A DNA stretch of 64,000 bases, from the NCBI RefSeq assembly GCF_002101705.1, contig NZ_LQPC01000049.1, forward strand, positions 49,758-113,757, given 5' to 3'. This DNA comes from Mycolicibacterium iranicum. GTDB lineage: Bacteria; Actinomycetota; Actinomycetes; Mycobacteriales; Mycobacteriaceae. Shown here one piece after another: positions 41,920 through 50,702 of this stretch (position 1 is its first letter; the number at the start of each line of letters is the position of its first letter). The translations under genes were made by a program, and so were the position numbers. The notes beneath the pieces are model-generated. The model saw only the letters and a program-made list of their open reading frames with translations. It searched no databases and had not been told where the DNA came from.

Positions 41920-43014
41920 CTACTGCGCCCTGTCGCCCCTGGAGTCCTTGTCGGAGCTCTCGGCCTTCTCGACCTTCTCGCCACTGTCGGCTTTGGAGGT
42001 CTTCCGTTCTTCCCGCTCGGTTGTCTCCGCGGTCTCGGTCGCGTCGGCCTTTTCGGAGGTCTCGGCGTCGTCGGAAGTCTGGACGTCGTCGGAGATCCCG
42101 GCGTCGTCGGTCACCGCGGTCTCGGTCTCGTCGGTTTCCTCGTCGGTGGACACCGGCGCCACCGCCGCGTCCTCAGAAGGGTCGGCGATCTCGTCCGTCG
42201 TCTCGACCGTCTCGACCTCGGCCGTCACACTCAGCTGCACGGCCTGCTCGGAGGGGATGCCGTCCCAGTCGTCGGTGACGCTGCGGTCCTCCGGATATTC
42301 GCCCCACGGCGTGAGCAGGCCCGGTGCGGCGACGCGGTCGCCGCCGACCTCTCCGGTGAGCAGCGCGCTGATGTCGCCGTAACCGCCGTTGAGGAAGCCG
42401 TCGATGATGGTGCCGGGTGCGCGTAGGAGCGCCAGCCACTGCCCGGGCGGGTCGCCAGCCATGCCGGCGGCGTAGATCTGCTGGTGCACGGCCCCGGTGG
42501 CGCCGATGGCGCTGATCACCGGACCGATGAGCCGCGCGAAGGCGTATTCGACTGCTGCGGGCAGCTTTTCGCGGATCTCATCGCCGCGGGAGGGGAAGGT
42601 CTGCGCGAGCACTTCGGCGACGGCGTCGGTGAAAGGTCCGACAACGAGCGGGGCGATCGGGGTGAAGAACGCCGACGCGATCAGGGAGTGGTTCCACGGC
42701 GTGAGATCGGGGTCGGCCCACTGCTCCTGGACCTGACGGAAGATGGCGGGCATCTGCGTGCTGAAGGCCGCGAAGCTCTGGCCGACGGCGCCGGCAGCGC
42801 CGCCCAGAAGGATCTCCAGCGACTGGACCAGCGAGGCGTACTCGACCTCAGCGGTGACCACGCGAGGAGGGACGACGGGCTGGACGACCGTCGCGGCCTG
42901 TGCGACGGCAGCCTCATGGGTGGGCAGCACGGGCAAGGTCGAGAAGGCAATGGCGCCGGCGCCGGCCAGTGCGACTCCTGCGGTGAGCGACTGACGAAAA
43001 ACCCTGTGCGCCAT
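41920..43014 (-). CDS. Exported acidic-tailed mycobacterial protein
   Basis: The protein has 364 residues. A signal sequence (QSLTAGVALAGAGAIAFSTL) is followed by a helical domain (about 60-230) with repeated Ala/Pro/Phe patterns. A C-terminal third rich in Glu, Asp, Ser and Thr ends in Lys/Asp-rich sequence. The middle region resembles a family of mycobacterial exported hypotheticals with PE-PPE-like lengths, but PE and PPE motifs are absent. ATG 43014 is supported by an AGGAG site about ten bases upstream. Function is unknown. Confidence 0.65.
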   Translation of the reverse strand: MAHRVFRQSLTAGVALAGAGAIAFSTLPVLPTHEAAVAQAATVVQPVVPPRVVTAEVEYASLVQSLEILLGGAAGAVGQSFAAFSTQMPAIFRQVQEQWADPDLTPWNHSLIASAFFTPIAPLVVGPFTDAVAEVLAQTFPSRGDEIREKLPAAVEYAFARLIGPVISAIGATGAVHQQIYAAGMAGDPPGQWLALLRAPGTIIDGFLNGGYGDISALLTGEVGGDRVAAPGLLTPWGEYPEDRSVTDDWDGIPSEQAVQLSVTAEVETVETTDEIADPSEDAAVAPVSTDEETDETETAVTDDAGISDDVQTSDDAETSEKADATETAETTEREERKTSKADSGEKVEKAESSDKDSRGDRAQ

Positions 43015-43132
43015 GAATACTCGGCTCCTGTGAACTTGCTGGGAAGGTGATCGCAGCAAAGGCTAGCCGACGCTCACGCTAAAAAGTGGGCTACGTCCGG
43101 TGGCTCTCGCTTCGGGCCGTGGCCGGCCCTGC

Positions 43133-43138
43133 TAGTCT
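43133..43138 (+). promoter_or_regulatory. Putative -10 box of the tRNA gene
   Basis: TAGTCT lies 13 bases before the mature tRNA-Gly end, with a weak -35-like TTCGGG 16 bases upstream. It would fit a short tRNA leader. Confidence 0.35.
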
Positions 43139-43151
43139 CTCTAGCCACACC

Positions 43152-43225
43152 GCCGATGTAGTTCAATGGCAGAACATCAGCTTCCCAAGCTGAATACGCG
43201 GGTTCGATTCCCGTCATCGGCTCCA
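43152..43225 (+). tRNA. tRNA-Gly (anticodon CCC)
   Basis: The cloverleaf is complete. The acceptor GCCGATG pairs with CATCGGC, the D-arm contains TTCAATGGCAGAA, the anticodon arm is TCAGC-TTCCCAA-GCTGA giving CCC, and the T-arm GGGTTCGATTCCC is followed by an encoded CCA. It reads GGG codons. It borders the accessory island and may be the integration site. Confidence 0.95.
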
Positions 43226-43399
43226 GTTTGACCAGCGCATTCGCCTTAAGGCGGCAGAGTGGCTTTCCGCTCGGTCCCTCAACGGTCCCGTACGTCGACA
43301 CGGCCGACGCACATCCCTGGTCACGCCGATGCAAGGTGAGACACTGGCATCTCATCGCGAACGCGCAGCGGTTCGGGACCTGGCACAAGGACTGTTGGC

Positions 43400-44578
43400 T
43401 TGCACATTGGCTTCCGCACCTCGGGGGGCCGAGGCGAGTACGAGGTTGTGGGGAACCATTCAGGGTTCAACGCTCTCGGCCTGGAGGGCTGGACCTTCAA
43501 CATGCGGTGGCCCGATGGGATCGTCCGGGACACCGGTCTGTGGCTCGACCCCGCCGAGAGCGGCAAGCCGCGACTCCGGTCGATGCTCGACAGTCCGATT
43601 CAAATATCCCGCATCGTCGCGCCCATGCTGCTCCTGCCGGACCCCACCCGAGCGTTCCGCAGCACTCCTGACACGCTGCCCATAATCCGGGCGAAGGAAT
43701 ACACCATCACTGACGTCGGGTTCGGCACCGAGAGCGAGTTCAGTGGCGTGGCCGACCTCGTGACGTTCGACCCGTCCTTCATCACGGTCGCGAATCAAGG
43801 ACACGCTGACGACATCGGCGTGGCCGCGCGGTGGAGTCGCATAGAGGCGGTCTACGAACAAGCGGCCTTGCTGCCTTCCGGCCTTCCGCCCCTCGTGACA
43901 AGCCATAAGGACTTCATCGCCAGTGGCGAAGGTATCGGACGCCAACTCACGACGACGGTCAACAACCTTATGAGTACCCTGGCCGCCTCTCCCGGCTCGT
44001 CGTATCAGGCGGGTCTCGATCCTTTGCCAGCGCTGGAGAGCCTTCTTGGCATCGCGCCGCCATCAGGCCCAACACTTCCACCGCCCGACGAGCTAGGTGA
44101 GGACGCACCAGAAGTCAGCGCACGATCCGCACACCAGTACCGCCTTGCCAAAATCCGGGGCGCGTCGGGTCGCAGATTCAGCGCCGAAGTTCGCGCCGCT
44201 TACCGGAATCGATGCGCCTTCTGCGGAGCGCTGTTTGGAGGAATTCACGGCGTTCGGTCAGGCATCGACGCAGCTCATATCCTTGCTTGGAGCCAGCACG
44301 ATCTAGACGTAGTGCAGAACGGCATTGCACTTTGCAAGCTCCATCATTGGGCCTTCGACGCTGGAATTCTCATGCCCACAAAGGAAGGCGAAGATTACTA
44401 CGTCCGATTTACCAGCTTGGCCGACTTAGTTGATCCCATGAGCATGACCCGCCTGGGTGCTGATGGAGAACGGATTCCCGACGAGTGGTTGCCTGACGAC
44501 CCGAAACACCGCCCCAGCGCTGCCTACCTACAGCGCCTTTACGCAGACCTCGGCGTCACCTTTAGGTCGGACGTCTGA
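43400..44578 (+). CDS. HNH endonuclease, probable restriction enzyme
   Basis: The protein has 392 residues. The first 280 residues match no domain I recognise. The C-terminal HNH domain (about 275-330) has CAFCG, IDAAHILAWSQHD, NGIALCKLHHWAFD: a four-ligand Cys-Cys/Cys-His zinc site plus the catalytic His. A TTG at 43400 with an AGGA site eight bases upstream is the best start; the frame opens only at 43340. It converges on, and overlaps by 40 bases, the C5-methyltransferase gene. Base composition is lower in GC than the surroundings. The most likely role is the nuclease of a type II (or McrA-like) system. Confidence 0.8.
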   Translation: MHIGFRTSGGRGEYEVVGNHSGFNALGLEGWTFNMRWPDGIVRDTGLWLDPAESGKPRLRSMLDSPIQISRIVAPMLLLPDPTRAFRSTPDTLPIIRAKEYTITDVGFGTESEFSGVADLVTFDPSFITVANQGHADDIGVAARWSRIEAVYEQAALLPSGLPPLVTSHKDFIASGEGIGRQLTTTVNNLMSTLAASPGSSYQAGLDPLPALESLLGIAPPSGPTLPPPDELGEDAPEVSARSAHQYRLAKIRGASGRRFSAEVRAAYRNRCAFCGALFGGIHGVRSGIDAAHILAWSQHDLDVVQNGIALCKLHHWAFDAGILMPTKEGEDYYVRFTSLADLVDPMSMTRLGADGERIPDEWLPDDPKHRPSAAYLQRLYADLGVTFRSDV

Positions 44579-45552
44579 GATTCCGCACGCTGAGCACGCA
44601 GCGCGGCGACGATTCGGTGACCGAGCCACTCCGCAACTGGCACCGAAACTGCGTTTCCGCAGGCATGGTACCGCGCAGACTCAAGCGTGTCTTGGTTGGG
44701 CATCTCATGAGTCGGCATCGTCCAGTTGTCCGGGAAGCCCTGCAGCCGTTCGGTTTCCAAAGGTGTTAGTCGTCTGACTGCGCCCTCAGGGTACGACACG
44801 TAGTTGCGTGACCAGTCCGTTCCGGTGTGTCGGGCTGACTCCGCGTACAGGCAATGCGCCAGCTTCTTTACGTACCCTTGCTCAGGATTTCCAACGCGGA
44901 CCGCAAAGGGGGAAACAGGTTTCGTCCCATCCGGTCGGCGCGCCTCATCATCCCGGTCGCCGCATTCGGGCTCAAAAAGTATCGAGCCGGCGGTCTCCGG
45001 GTTTCCAAGAGATCCGACAATGAAGACTCTAGAGCGACTTTGGGGGATGCCGAAGTAGCGACTGTCAAGTACTCGCCACGCCACGCCATACCCGAAGTCG
45101 GCCAACGTCCGAATGATGATTGCGAAATCTCTTCCGTCGTGGGAAGACAAGAGTGCCGCAACGTTTTCGAGGATGACAATTTCGGGGCGACGCGCGCCAA
45201 TAAGTTGCGCAAAGTCGTAGAAGAGCCCTGATTGCTTTCCTCGAAGTCCACTGCGAGGGCCCATTCGGGCGAGGCTGACGTCTTGGCAAGGGAAGCCGCC
45301 CGCCCAGATTTCCGCTTCGGGGATGTCATCAGCAACCACCTTCGTGATGTCGTCGGTCCGAGGAACGTCGGGCCAATGCTTGGCGAGGATATCGAGGCAG
45401 AACGACTTCTTCTCGCATTGCCATACGGTCTCGACCCCCGCCATCTCGAAACCCAAATCGAATCCGCCGATACCGGCGAAGAAGCTGGCGACTCGGTACG
45501 GTCGAGCGCCCTCGATCGCGTCGTTGCCCACGGTGGCCTTGCGACGTCCCAT
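44539..45552 (-). CDS. DNA (cytosine-5) methyltransferase
   Basis: The 337-residue enzyme transfers methyl groups from AdoMet to cytosine C5. The motifs appear in normal order: I FAGIGGFDLGFE, IV GGFPCQDVS with the catalytic cysteine, VI LENVAAL, VIII QSRSRVFIVG, a short target-recognition region around GYVKKLAHCLY, IX RRLTPLETERLQGFPD, X YHACGNAVSVPV. I chose ATG 45552 (GGAG site upstream); ATG 45573 is equally readable. It is divergent from vsr with about 117 bases between starts. Recognition sequence cannot be read from the protein. Lower GC suggests horizontal acquisition. Confidence 0.92.
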   Translation of the reverse strand: MGRRKATVGNDAIEGARPYRVASFFAGIGGFDLGFEMAGVETVWQCEKKSFCLDILAKHWPDVPRTDDITKVVADDIPEAEIWAGGFPCQDVSLARMGPRSGLRGKQSGLFYDFAQLIGARRPEIVILENVAALLSSHDGRDFAIIIRTLADFGYGVAWRVLDSRYFGIPQSRSRVFIVGSLGNPETAGSILFEPECGDRDDEARRPDGTKPVSPFAVRVGNPEQGYVKKLAHCLYAESARHTGTDWSRNYVSYPEGAVRRLTPLETERLQGFPDNWTMPTHEMPNQDTLESARYHACGNAVSVPVAEWLGHRIVAALRAQRAESQTSDLKVTPRSA

Positions 45553-45668
45553 TGGTCGACTTGCTCCTTCCATACCCCGCTGCTGAATCCCATCCTTCGA
45601 ACATGTGTTCGATGATACGTGAGGTGGCCGACACCGGGGACAAGTTCTAAAGCAGTACCGTACGGCTT

Positions 45669-46139
45669 GTGCCGGTTGGAGCCGATAATGACGCGCCGGG
45701 ACCGAGCGCTGAACCGGAGTTCGCAACGCCGTCACCAGCACGGTCTCGGAATATGGCTGCGATCCGGCGCACCGATACCCGGCCCGAACTACTCCTGCGA
45801 AGCGCGCTCCACGCGCGCGGGCTGAGGTTCCGAAAGGACTACGCGGTTCGCGCCGAGGGTCGCATCATCAGACCCGATGTTGCGTTCACGCGGTACCGGG
45901 TGGCCGTCTTTCTCGACGGCTGCTTCTGGCACGGGTGCCCCGAACACGGACGCCCGCCGAAGTCCAACAACTCCTACTGGCTACCGAAGCTGGCTAAGAA
46001 CGCTCAAAGAGATATTGAGCAGACACAGATCTTGACCGAGGCGGGGTGGACTGTCGTTCGCCTTTGGGAGCACGTCGCCATCGGCGATGCGGTGTCCACA
46101 GTCTGCGATGCACTCCGCGAGGCGGGTGCCCCGCCGTGA
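45669..46139 (+). CDS. vsr: Very-short-patch repair endonuclease
   Basis: Vsr nicks T:G mismatches created when 5-methylcytosine deaminates, preventing mutation at methylase sites. The 156-residue protein has SRNMAAIRRTDTRPELLLRS (Vsr start), RPDVAFTRYRVAVFLDGCFWHGCPEH with catalytic Asp and zinc Cys/His ligands, and GWTVVRLWEH. The GTG at 45669 gives about 27 extra N-terminal residues; an internal start nearer SRNM is possible. Pairing with a divergent C5-methyltransferase and a nearby HNH nuclease is classic for a restriction-modification set. Confidence 0.9.
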   Translation: MPVGADNDAPGPSAEPEFATPSPARSRNMAAIRRTDTRPELLLRSALHARGLRFRKDYAVRAEGRIIRPDVAFTRYRVAVFLDGCFWHGCPEHGRPPKSNNSYWLPKLAKNAQRDIEQTQILTEAGWTVVRLWEHVAIGDAVSTVCDALREAGAPP

Positions 46140-46140
46140 C

Positions 46141-47200
46141 CTATCCGTGCAGCGGGATCACATTCGAGCCATAGCTTGGCTTCGCCGCCGGGGCAGACAA
46201 CACGCCGATCGCGGCTATGTTGCCCGTGTGGTCGTCAGTGCTGATCAGGTGGGCGTAGACGGTCAGCATCAACTTTTGCGTCCCGGTGCCCCATGAGCGC
46301 CGCGATGTCGATGGGCCGATTACCCGCCGCGAGGCAAAGGCTCGCGCAGGTGTGGCGGAGCGAGTGGAACGACTGCTCGGGGTCCAGCTTCGCGGTCGGA
46401 GTGAGCCTGTTGGCGCGCAACACCGCCGGTCGGTACACCGCCTTGTAGAAGGTCGCGTGGCGTAATGGCGTTGTCCAGTCGAGCACCAACCGCTTCTCCG
46501 CGTCCTCCACGGTGAGATTCGGCGAGGGCGTCGGCCTGCCGCCGCGCCCGGTCCTTCGCCGTCGCGCTCGGTGCTGCTTCTTCCACACCCGTAGTCGCCG
46601 CTCCTGGTGCGCCGTTGTCGGTCCGCGTTCCGGTAGGCCGAGGTCGCGTCAGCGACGTACCGGGCCACAGCGGGGCGTCGGGCTCATTGCCACGCGGCGT
46701 CCGGATTCAACGACCGCTCAGGCACTTCGACGTTGGCGATGGTGAGCCCGCCGAGTTCCGCGGCGCGCAACCCCGCCCACGCCGCGACGTGGATCAGGAC
46801 GTTGTAGGGCCAGGGCGTCGCATGTACGAGCGCAGAAACCTTTGCGGGAGTGAGGAACATGGCCCGGTCCACCACTACCCCGACCTGACCGCCGTTGGTA
46901 CCGGTCTCGGTGGGGGAACTTGATGTACTCGGCGGGGCTCTTCGCCAGCCGGCCATCCACGACGGCCTGCTCCAGGACCATGCGGGCGGTCCAGAACGCG
47001 TGCCGCACGGTGGACGGCTTCTTGCCCGCCTTTGTTAGACGATTGACCCACGCCTGGATGTACTCGCGGGTGATCTTGTTGAGCGGGTAGCCGCCGAACA
47101 CCGCGTCAATGCCGAGTGTCTTGCCGTCGCCGCGACGTGTTGCGGCCGCTGCGAGCGCGTAGCAGTCAAGTACAGCGAGGATTGGTGGGCGACAAGGACC
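46141..47200 (-). pseudogene. Degenerate tyrosine-recombinase (integrase) gene
   Basis: Pieces of one phage-type integrase lie in order on the minus strand but in at least three frames. The N-terminal core-binding part (EYIQAWVNRLTKAGKKPST, about 46.97-47.10 kb) comes first. The catalytic-Arg box (AAWAGLRAAELGGL, about 46.77 kb), the HSLRHT box (about 46.35 kb) and the terminal Tyr region (TVYAHLI, about 46.25 kb) follow. A stop codon interrupts after the Arg box and frames shift before and after it. It abuts the vsr stop. Once the mobiliser of the island, it is now inactive unless sequencing errors explain the shifts. Confidence 0.8.
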
Positions 47201-47212
47201 CCCAGCAGGGGT

Positions 47213-47548
47213 AACAAGGGGGACGACGTGGTGCCGCCCATCGTCGCCACGCGCCTGGTGACGCACTGGGCGGCGGTGATCGACTTCGTGGACGACGGAC
47301 TGCTGAACGGCAGTCCGGAACTGGTCGAGAAAACCGAGACCGTGCCTGCGAACTCAGGCCGTCACGCCTACACCAGGACCGCTCTGGTGACCCCGCGGGG
47401 TCAGTCGCTTATCGAGTCCTACATCGTCGACGGGATGGGACACGCGCACCCCGGCCCGGCTGGTCAGGGATTGTTCACCGATCGGGCTGGACCCGACTCC
47501 AGCTCCATCGCATGGGATTTCGCGAAGAGCCACCCCAGACGCAGGTGA
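47213..47548 (+). pseudogene. C-terminal remnant of a PHB-depolymerase-type esterase
   Basis: About 110 residues remain of an alpha/beta-hydrolase of the polyhydroxybutyrate depolymerase/feruloyl esterase type: TRLVTHWAAVIDF, IVDGMGHAHPGPAG with the family's catalytic histidine, and GLFTDRAGPDSSSIAWDFA. An in-frame TAA just upstream blocks the reading frame, and the nucleophile-serine half is missing. Its truncated end meets the start of the integrase remnant, so the island or its decay probably destroyed the gene. Confidence 0.7.
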
Positions 47549-47598
47549 TCCGTCAGTGCGATCGGGAAAGCCGGTGCCTTTGACCCGCCGGCCGCCGA

Positions 47599-47604
47599 TA
47601 CCAT
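47599..47604 (+). promoter_or_regulatory. Putative -10 box
   Basis: TACCAT ends seven bases before the ATG at 47612. The linker CGGGGAG could serve either as leaderless spacing or as a ribosome site. Confidence 0.35.
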
Positions 47605-47611
47605 CGGGGAG

Positions 47612-47848
47612 ATGACCGACGTCACGAGCAGCACCGAACCGGAATCCGTCGAACCCACCACCGCGATCGGAAGCCCCGAGCACGTCTACGTGGCGATCGT
47701 TGTCAACCCCAACGCCGGCAACCAGATCGTCACCGCGCACCGAACCCGCGAGGGCGCCGATGCTCAGCTTGACGAGCTGGCCGCTACGTGGGAGATGAGC
47801 CGCGATCTCCTGAAGGCCCAGGTCCTCGAATTGCCGCTTCTGCACTGA
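47612..47848 (+). CDS. Small hypothetical protein
   Basis: The protein has 78 residues. A Ser/Thr/Glu-rich start leads to a compact segment HVYVAIVVNPNAGNQIVTAHRTREGADAQLDEL that looks like a small folded strand-helix unit. No signal peptide, membrane helix or recognised domain is present. It is the first apparently intact gene beyond the island and is preceded by TACCAT and GGGGAG signals. Confidence 0.55.
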   Translation: MTDVTSSTEPESVEPTTAIGSPEHVYVAIVVNPNAGNQIVTAHRTREGADAQLDELAATWEMSRDLLKAQVLELPLLH

Positions 47849-47916
47849 GGTTTTGCCGCTCGACCAGCGATGGCAACGACGCGAGGACCGGCGTCATGGA
47901 CGGCTGAATACCGTTG

Positions 47917-48492
47917 TCACCAACCCATCTTGGCTTCCAGAATCTCGAAGCTGCGTACGAGCTCCTCCTCTGGGAGCGGCTCCCCGTCCGATGCGGCAAT
48001 CAACACTCCGACGATCGCACCGGAGATGACCCGACGTTCGGCAAGGTCGGACGGCCGATCGAGGCGGCGCACGAGGGCATCGGCGAGCCGCTCGATCAGA
48101 TCGACGTAGGCCGAGTACAGCAATCCGCGAGCCTCTGGCACGGTGTAGAGCAAGTGCTGCGTGACGATCGCGTCGTGACGTTCTTCATCGGTGAGGTCGG
48201 CGAAGTACGCGTTCACAGCGTGCCTGTATGCGGCCGCCGGCGACAGGTCTCTCGGTGCGTCGATGAACGCCGAGACGATCGGCCCGAACTGGTCGCAGAT
48301 CAGCAACGCCTCTTTCACGCCGAAATAGCGATAGAACGTGCGCGCGGAGACGTCGGCTTTCTCGACGATCTGGTCGATGGTCGTTCTGGCATAACCCTGC
48401 GCGAGAAACAACTGCAACGCGGCCTCACGGATCGCTGCCCGCGTTTTGATCTTTTTGCGTTCGCGCAAGCTCGCCAACTCCGGCCGGTGCAT
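47917..48492 (-). CDS. TetR-family transcriptional regulator
   Basis: The 191-residue regulator has its N-terminal helix-turn-helix at residues 15-60 (REAALQLFLAQGYARTTIDQ, then ADVSARTFYRYFGVKEALL). The helical ligand domain contains no diagnostic residue. The ATG directly precedes the conserved start. It stands alone between small genes, so its target is unknown; self-regulation through the 186-base upstream gap is the usual expectation. Confidence 0.88.
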   Translation of the reverse strand: MHRPELASLRERKKIKTRAAIREAALQLFLAQGYARTTIDQIVEKADVSARTFYRYFGVKEALLICDQFGPIVSAFIDAPRDLSPAAAYRHAVNAYFADLTDEERHDAIVTQHLLYTVPEARGLLYSAYVDLIERLADALVRRLDRPSDLAERRVISGAIVGVLIAASDGEPLPEEELVRSFEILEAKMGW

Positions 48493-48678
48493 CGCTCAAG
48501 TATTGCCGACTACCGATATCGACATGCGTAGTTCGAGATTCGCGGACGGTTTGATCGAAACCAGCCAGGTGGAGCCAGCAGGTTCGACGGCGTCAACTCA
48601 ACCCGGCGGGTGGTCTCGGCGACTGTTGCCGAGACCTTCGCGACCCAGACGATCGCCCCGCGGTAAACCTGTCCCCGC

Positions 48679-48927
48679 CTACCGACCGTCGGTGCTGAAC
48701 AGGTAGAAGCCGCCGTCACCCGGGGCGCAGTACCAGTAGGGGTAGGCCCGATCGAAGTTCGGATCGTTCCACACCAGTGGCGCGTCCGACTGGCACTGGG
48801 CTTCGGTGGGCCAGAACCAGGGCGTTCCGTCGGAGTCGGTCTCCAGGTAGTCAACGGCATTGGCCGTTCCCGCTGCGCCCATCAAGCCCGCAAACGCCAG
48901 TGCAACGGCCGCGATCGCCTTCTTCAT
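48679..48927 (-). CDS. Small secreted protein
   Basis: This 82-residue precursor has a clear signal peptide (KKAIAAVALAFAGLMGAAGTANA, cleaved near residue 24) and a mature part of about 58 residues rich in Trp, Tyr, Pro and Asp with two cysteines that could form one disulfide. It resembles other short mycobacterial exported hypotheticals. No function is known. The GGGG ribosome-site region eight bases before the ATG supports the start. Confidence 0.7.
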   Translation of the reverse strand: MKKAIAAVALAFAGLMGAAGTANAVDYLETDSDGTPWFWPTEAQCQSDAPLVWNDPNFDRAYPYWYCAPGDGGFYLFSTDGR

Positions 48928-49193
48928 GTCATCCCCGCCCTCTGAGTCCGTTCATTTGACGACGCAACAATAACTTGCGCAGTCAACAATTACACGCAGA
49001 ATCGGAAAGGGAGTCTGTCGCCTGGTGCCGACTATTCCGAAACCGTTGCTCGACAGACGCTTATGTTCATCGCGCCATCCTCCCCTCGGGGCAACTCAGC
49101 GATCCAAGTTGGTCTCCCGATTCAGCTCCTCTGTGGCACAACAACTCTGATCGCTTCGGCGCAAGGCTCAACTAACCGCAGCCACCGGGACCC

Positions 49194-50702
49194 TCAGTGG
49201 TCACCGGCGGGTTCGATGGTCAACGCCTGGGCGACCGCGGACCGCCACCCGGCCGCCTCCCGGCGCCGGACGCGGGCATCCATGTTCGGGTACCACGCCG
49301 CGGCGACGTGACGATTGGCGCGCAGCGCGGCTCGATCCGGCCAGTAGCCCACCGCGAGGCCGGCGGCGTACGCGGCTCCCAGTGACACCGTCTCCGAGAC
49401 GAACGGGCGCACCACCGGGATATCGAGCACGTCGGCGAGGAACTGCATCAGCAGATGATTGGAGGTCATACCGCCGTCAACCGCCAGTCGCGCCGGCGGC
49501 ACCCCGGAGTCGTCGGTCATGGCGTTGACGACCTCCCAGGTCTGCCAGGCGGTCGCCTCCAGCACGGCCCGCGCCAGATGACCTTTCGTAATGTAAGACG
49601 TCAGCCCGACCACGATGCCGCGAGCATCGGGATCCCAGTGCGGAGAGAACATTCCGGAGAAGGCGGGCACGATGTAGCAGCCGCCGTTGTCGTCGACGGT
49701 GCTCGCAAGCGTCTCGATCTGCGGAGCCGTGCCGATGACACCGAGCGTGTCGCGGAACCACTGAACCAGGGAACCGGCGACGGCGATCGGGCCCTCGAGC
49801 GCGTACATCGGTTCTTCACCCGGTGCTGCGTAGGCCACCGTGGACAGCAGGCCGCGACGCGACCGCACGATCGACGTCCCGACATTCATCAGGAGAAAAG
49901 CTCCAGTTCCATACGTGCACTTGGCTTCTCGCGGCTCAAAGCACATCTGCCCGAACAGCGCCGCCTGCTGATCCCCGAGTGCTGCGGCGATGGGCACTCC
50001 GGGCAGCACCGTAGTGCACCGGCCGTACACCTCCGCATTGGACACGATCCGGGGCAGCATCACCTCCGGGATGTCGAAGACACCCGTCAGCTTCGAACTC
50101 CATTGCAGCGAGTGCAGATCCATCAGCAGCGTCCTGCTGGCGTTGGTGACATCGCTGACGTGGACGCCGCCGCGGGGTCCGCCGGTGAGATTCCAGATCA
50201 GCCAGGACTCCAGAGTGCCGAAGAGGACTTCGCCGCGCTGGGCTCTCGACTCCAGACCGCGCACGTTGTCGAGAAGCCAGCGCAGGCGCGGGGCCGCGAA
50301 ATACGTTCCGGGATAGAGTCCCGCGATCCGGTCGAAGTCCTGGGCGTGGTCGCCGATCTGCTCCACGATGGGCCCGGTTCTGGTGTCCTGCCAGGTGATG
50401 GCCGGTGCCACCGGGCGCCCCGTACGCCGATCCCAGACCACGGTCGTCTCCCGCTGGTTGGCGATACCCAGGGCGACGACGTTGGAGGGGTCGAGTCCGG
50501 CGCTCGCCAGCGCCTCGGGGATCACACGGCCCACCGTGCGCCACAGCTCGAGGGCATCTTGCTCTGCCCACCCGGGCTGCGGAAAAGACTGGCGTTGCTC
50601 GCGCTGGGCGATCGACAGCATCCGCCCACGCTGGTCGAACAGCATGCATCGGGCCGAGGTGGTCCCGAGATCGATTGCGGCAACGGCTCGTTGATCGCTC
50701 AC
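49194..50702 (-). CDS. glpK: Glycerol kinase-like FGGY kinase (copy 1)
   Basis: The 502-residue protein should phosphorylate glycerol to sn-glycerol 3-phosphate. It retains GIANQRETTVVWDRRTGRP, ITWQDTRTGP, ALGDQQAALFGQ with the catalytic Asp, and YGTGAFLLMNVG. In the first phosphate loop it reads AIDLGTTSARCML, whereas glycerol kinases normally have DQGTTS, as copy 2 does. A shifted substrate or specificity is possible. The GTG at 50702 overlaps the stop of the IclR-type regulator gene (GTGA), so both are one operon, divergent from glpF-glpK2-glpD. Confidence 0.85.
   Translation of the reverse strand: MSDQRAVAAIDLGTTSARCMLFDQRGRMLSIAQREQRQSFPQPGWAEQDALELWRTVGRVIPEALASAGLDPSNVVALGIANQRETTVVWDRRTGRPVAPAITWQDTRTGPIVEQIGDHAQDFDRIAGLYPGTYFAAPRLRWLLDNVRGLESRAQRGEVLFGTLESWLIWNLTGGPRGGVHVSDVTNASRTLLMDLHSLQWSSKLTGVFDIPEVMLPRIVSNAEVYGRCTTVLPGVPIAAALGDQQAALFGQMCFEPREAKCTYGTGAFLLMNVGTSIVRSRRGLLSTVAYAAPGEEPMYALEGPIAVAGSLVQWFRDTLGVIGTAPQIETLASTVDDNGGCYIVPAFSGMFSPHWDPDARGIVVGLTSYITKGHLARAVLEATAWQTWEVVNAMTDDSGVPPARLAVDGGMTSNHLLMQFLADVLDIPVVRPFVSETVSLGAAYAAGLAVGYWPDRAALRANRHVAAAWYPNMDARVRRREAAGWRSAVAQALTIEPAGDH

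Noticed and set aside
41920..43014. PE or PPE family protein
   Set aside because: The exported protein lacks the Pro-Glu or Pro-Pro-Glu N-terminal motifs; it has an ordinary signal sequence and an acidic tail.
43226..47230. attL/attR direct repeat of the tRNA-Gly 3' end
   Set aside because: I looked for the T-arm/acceptor sequence at the far side of the island and did not find it; integration at the tRNA is therefore only suggested.
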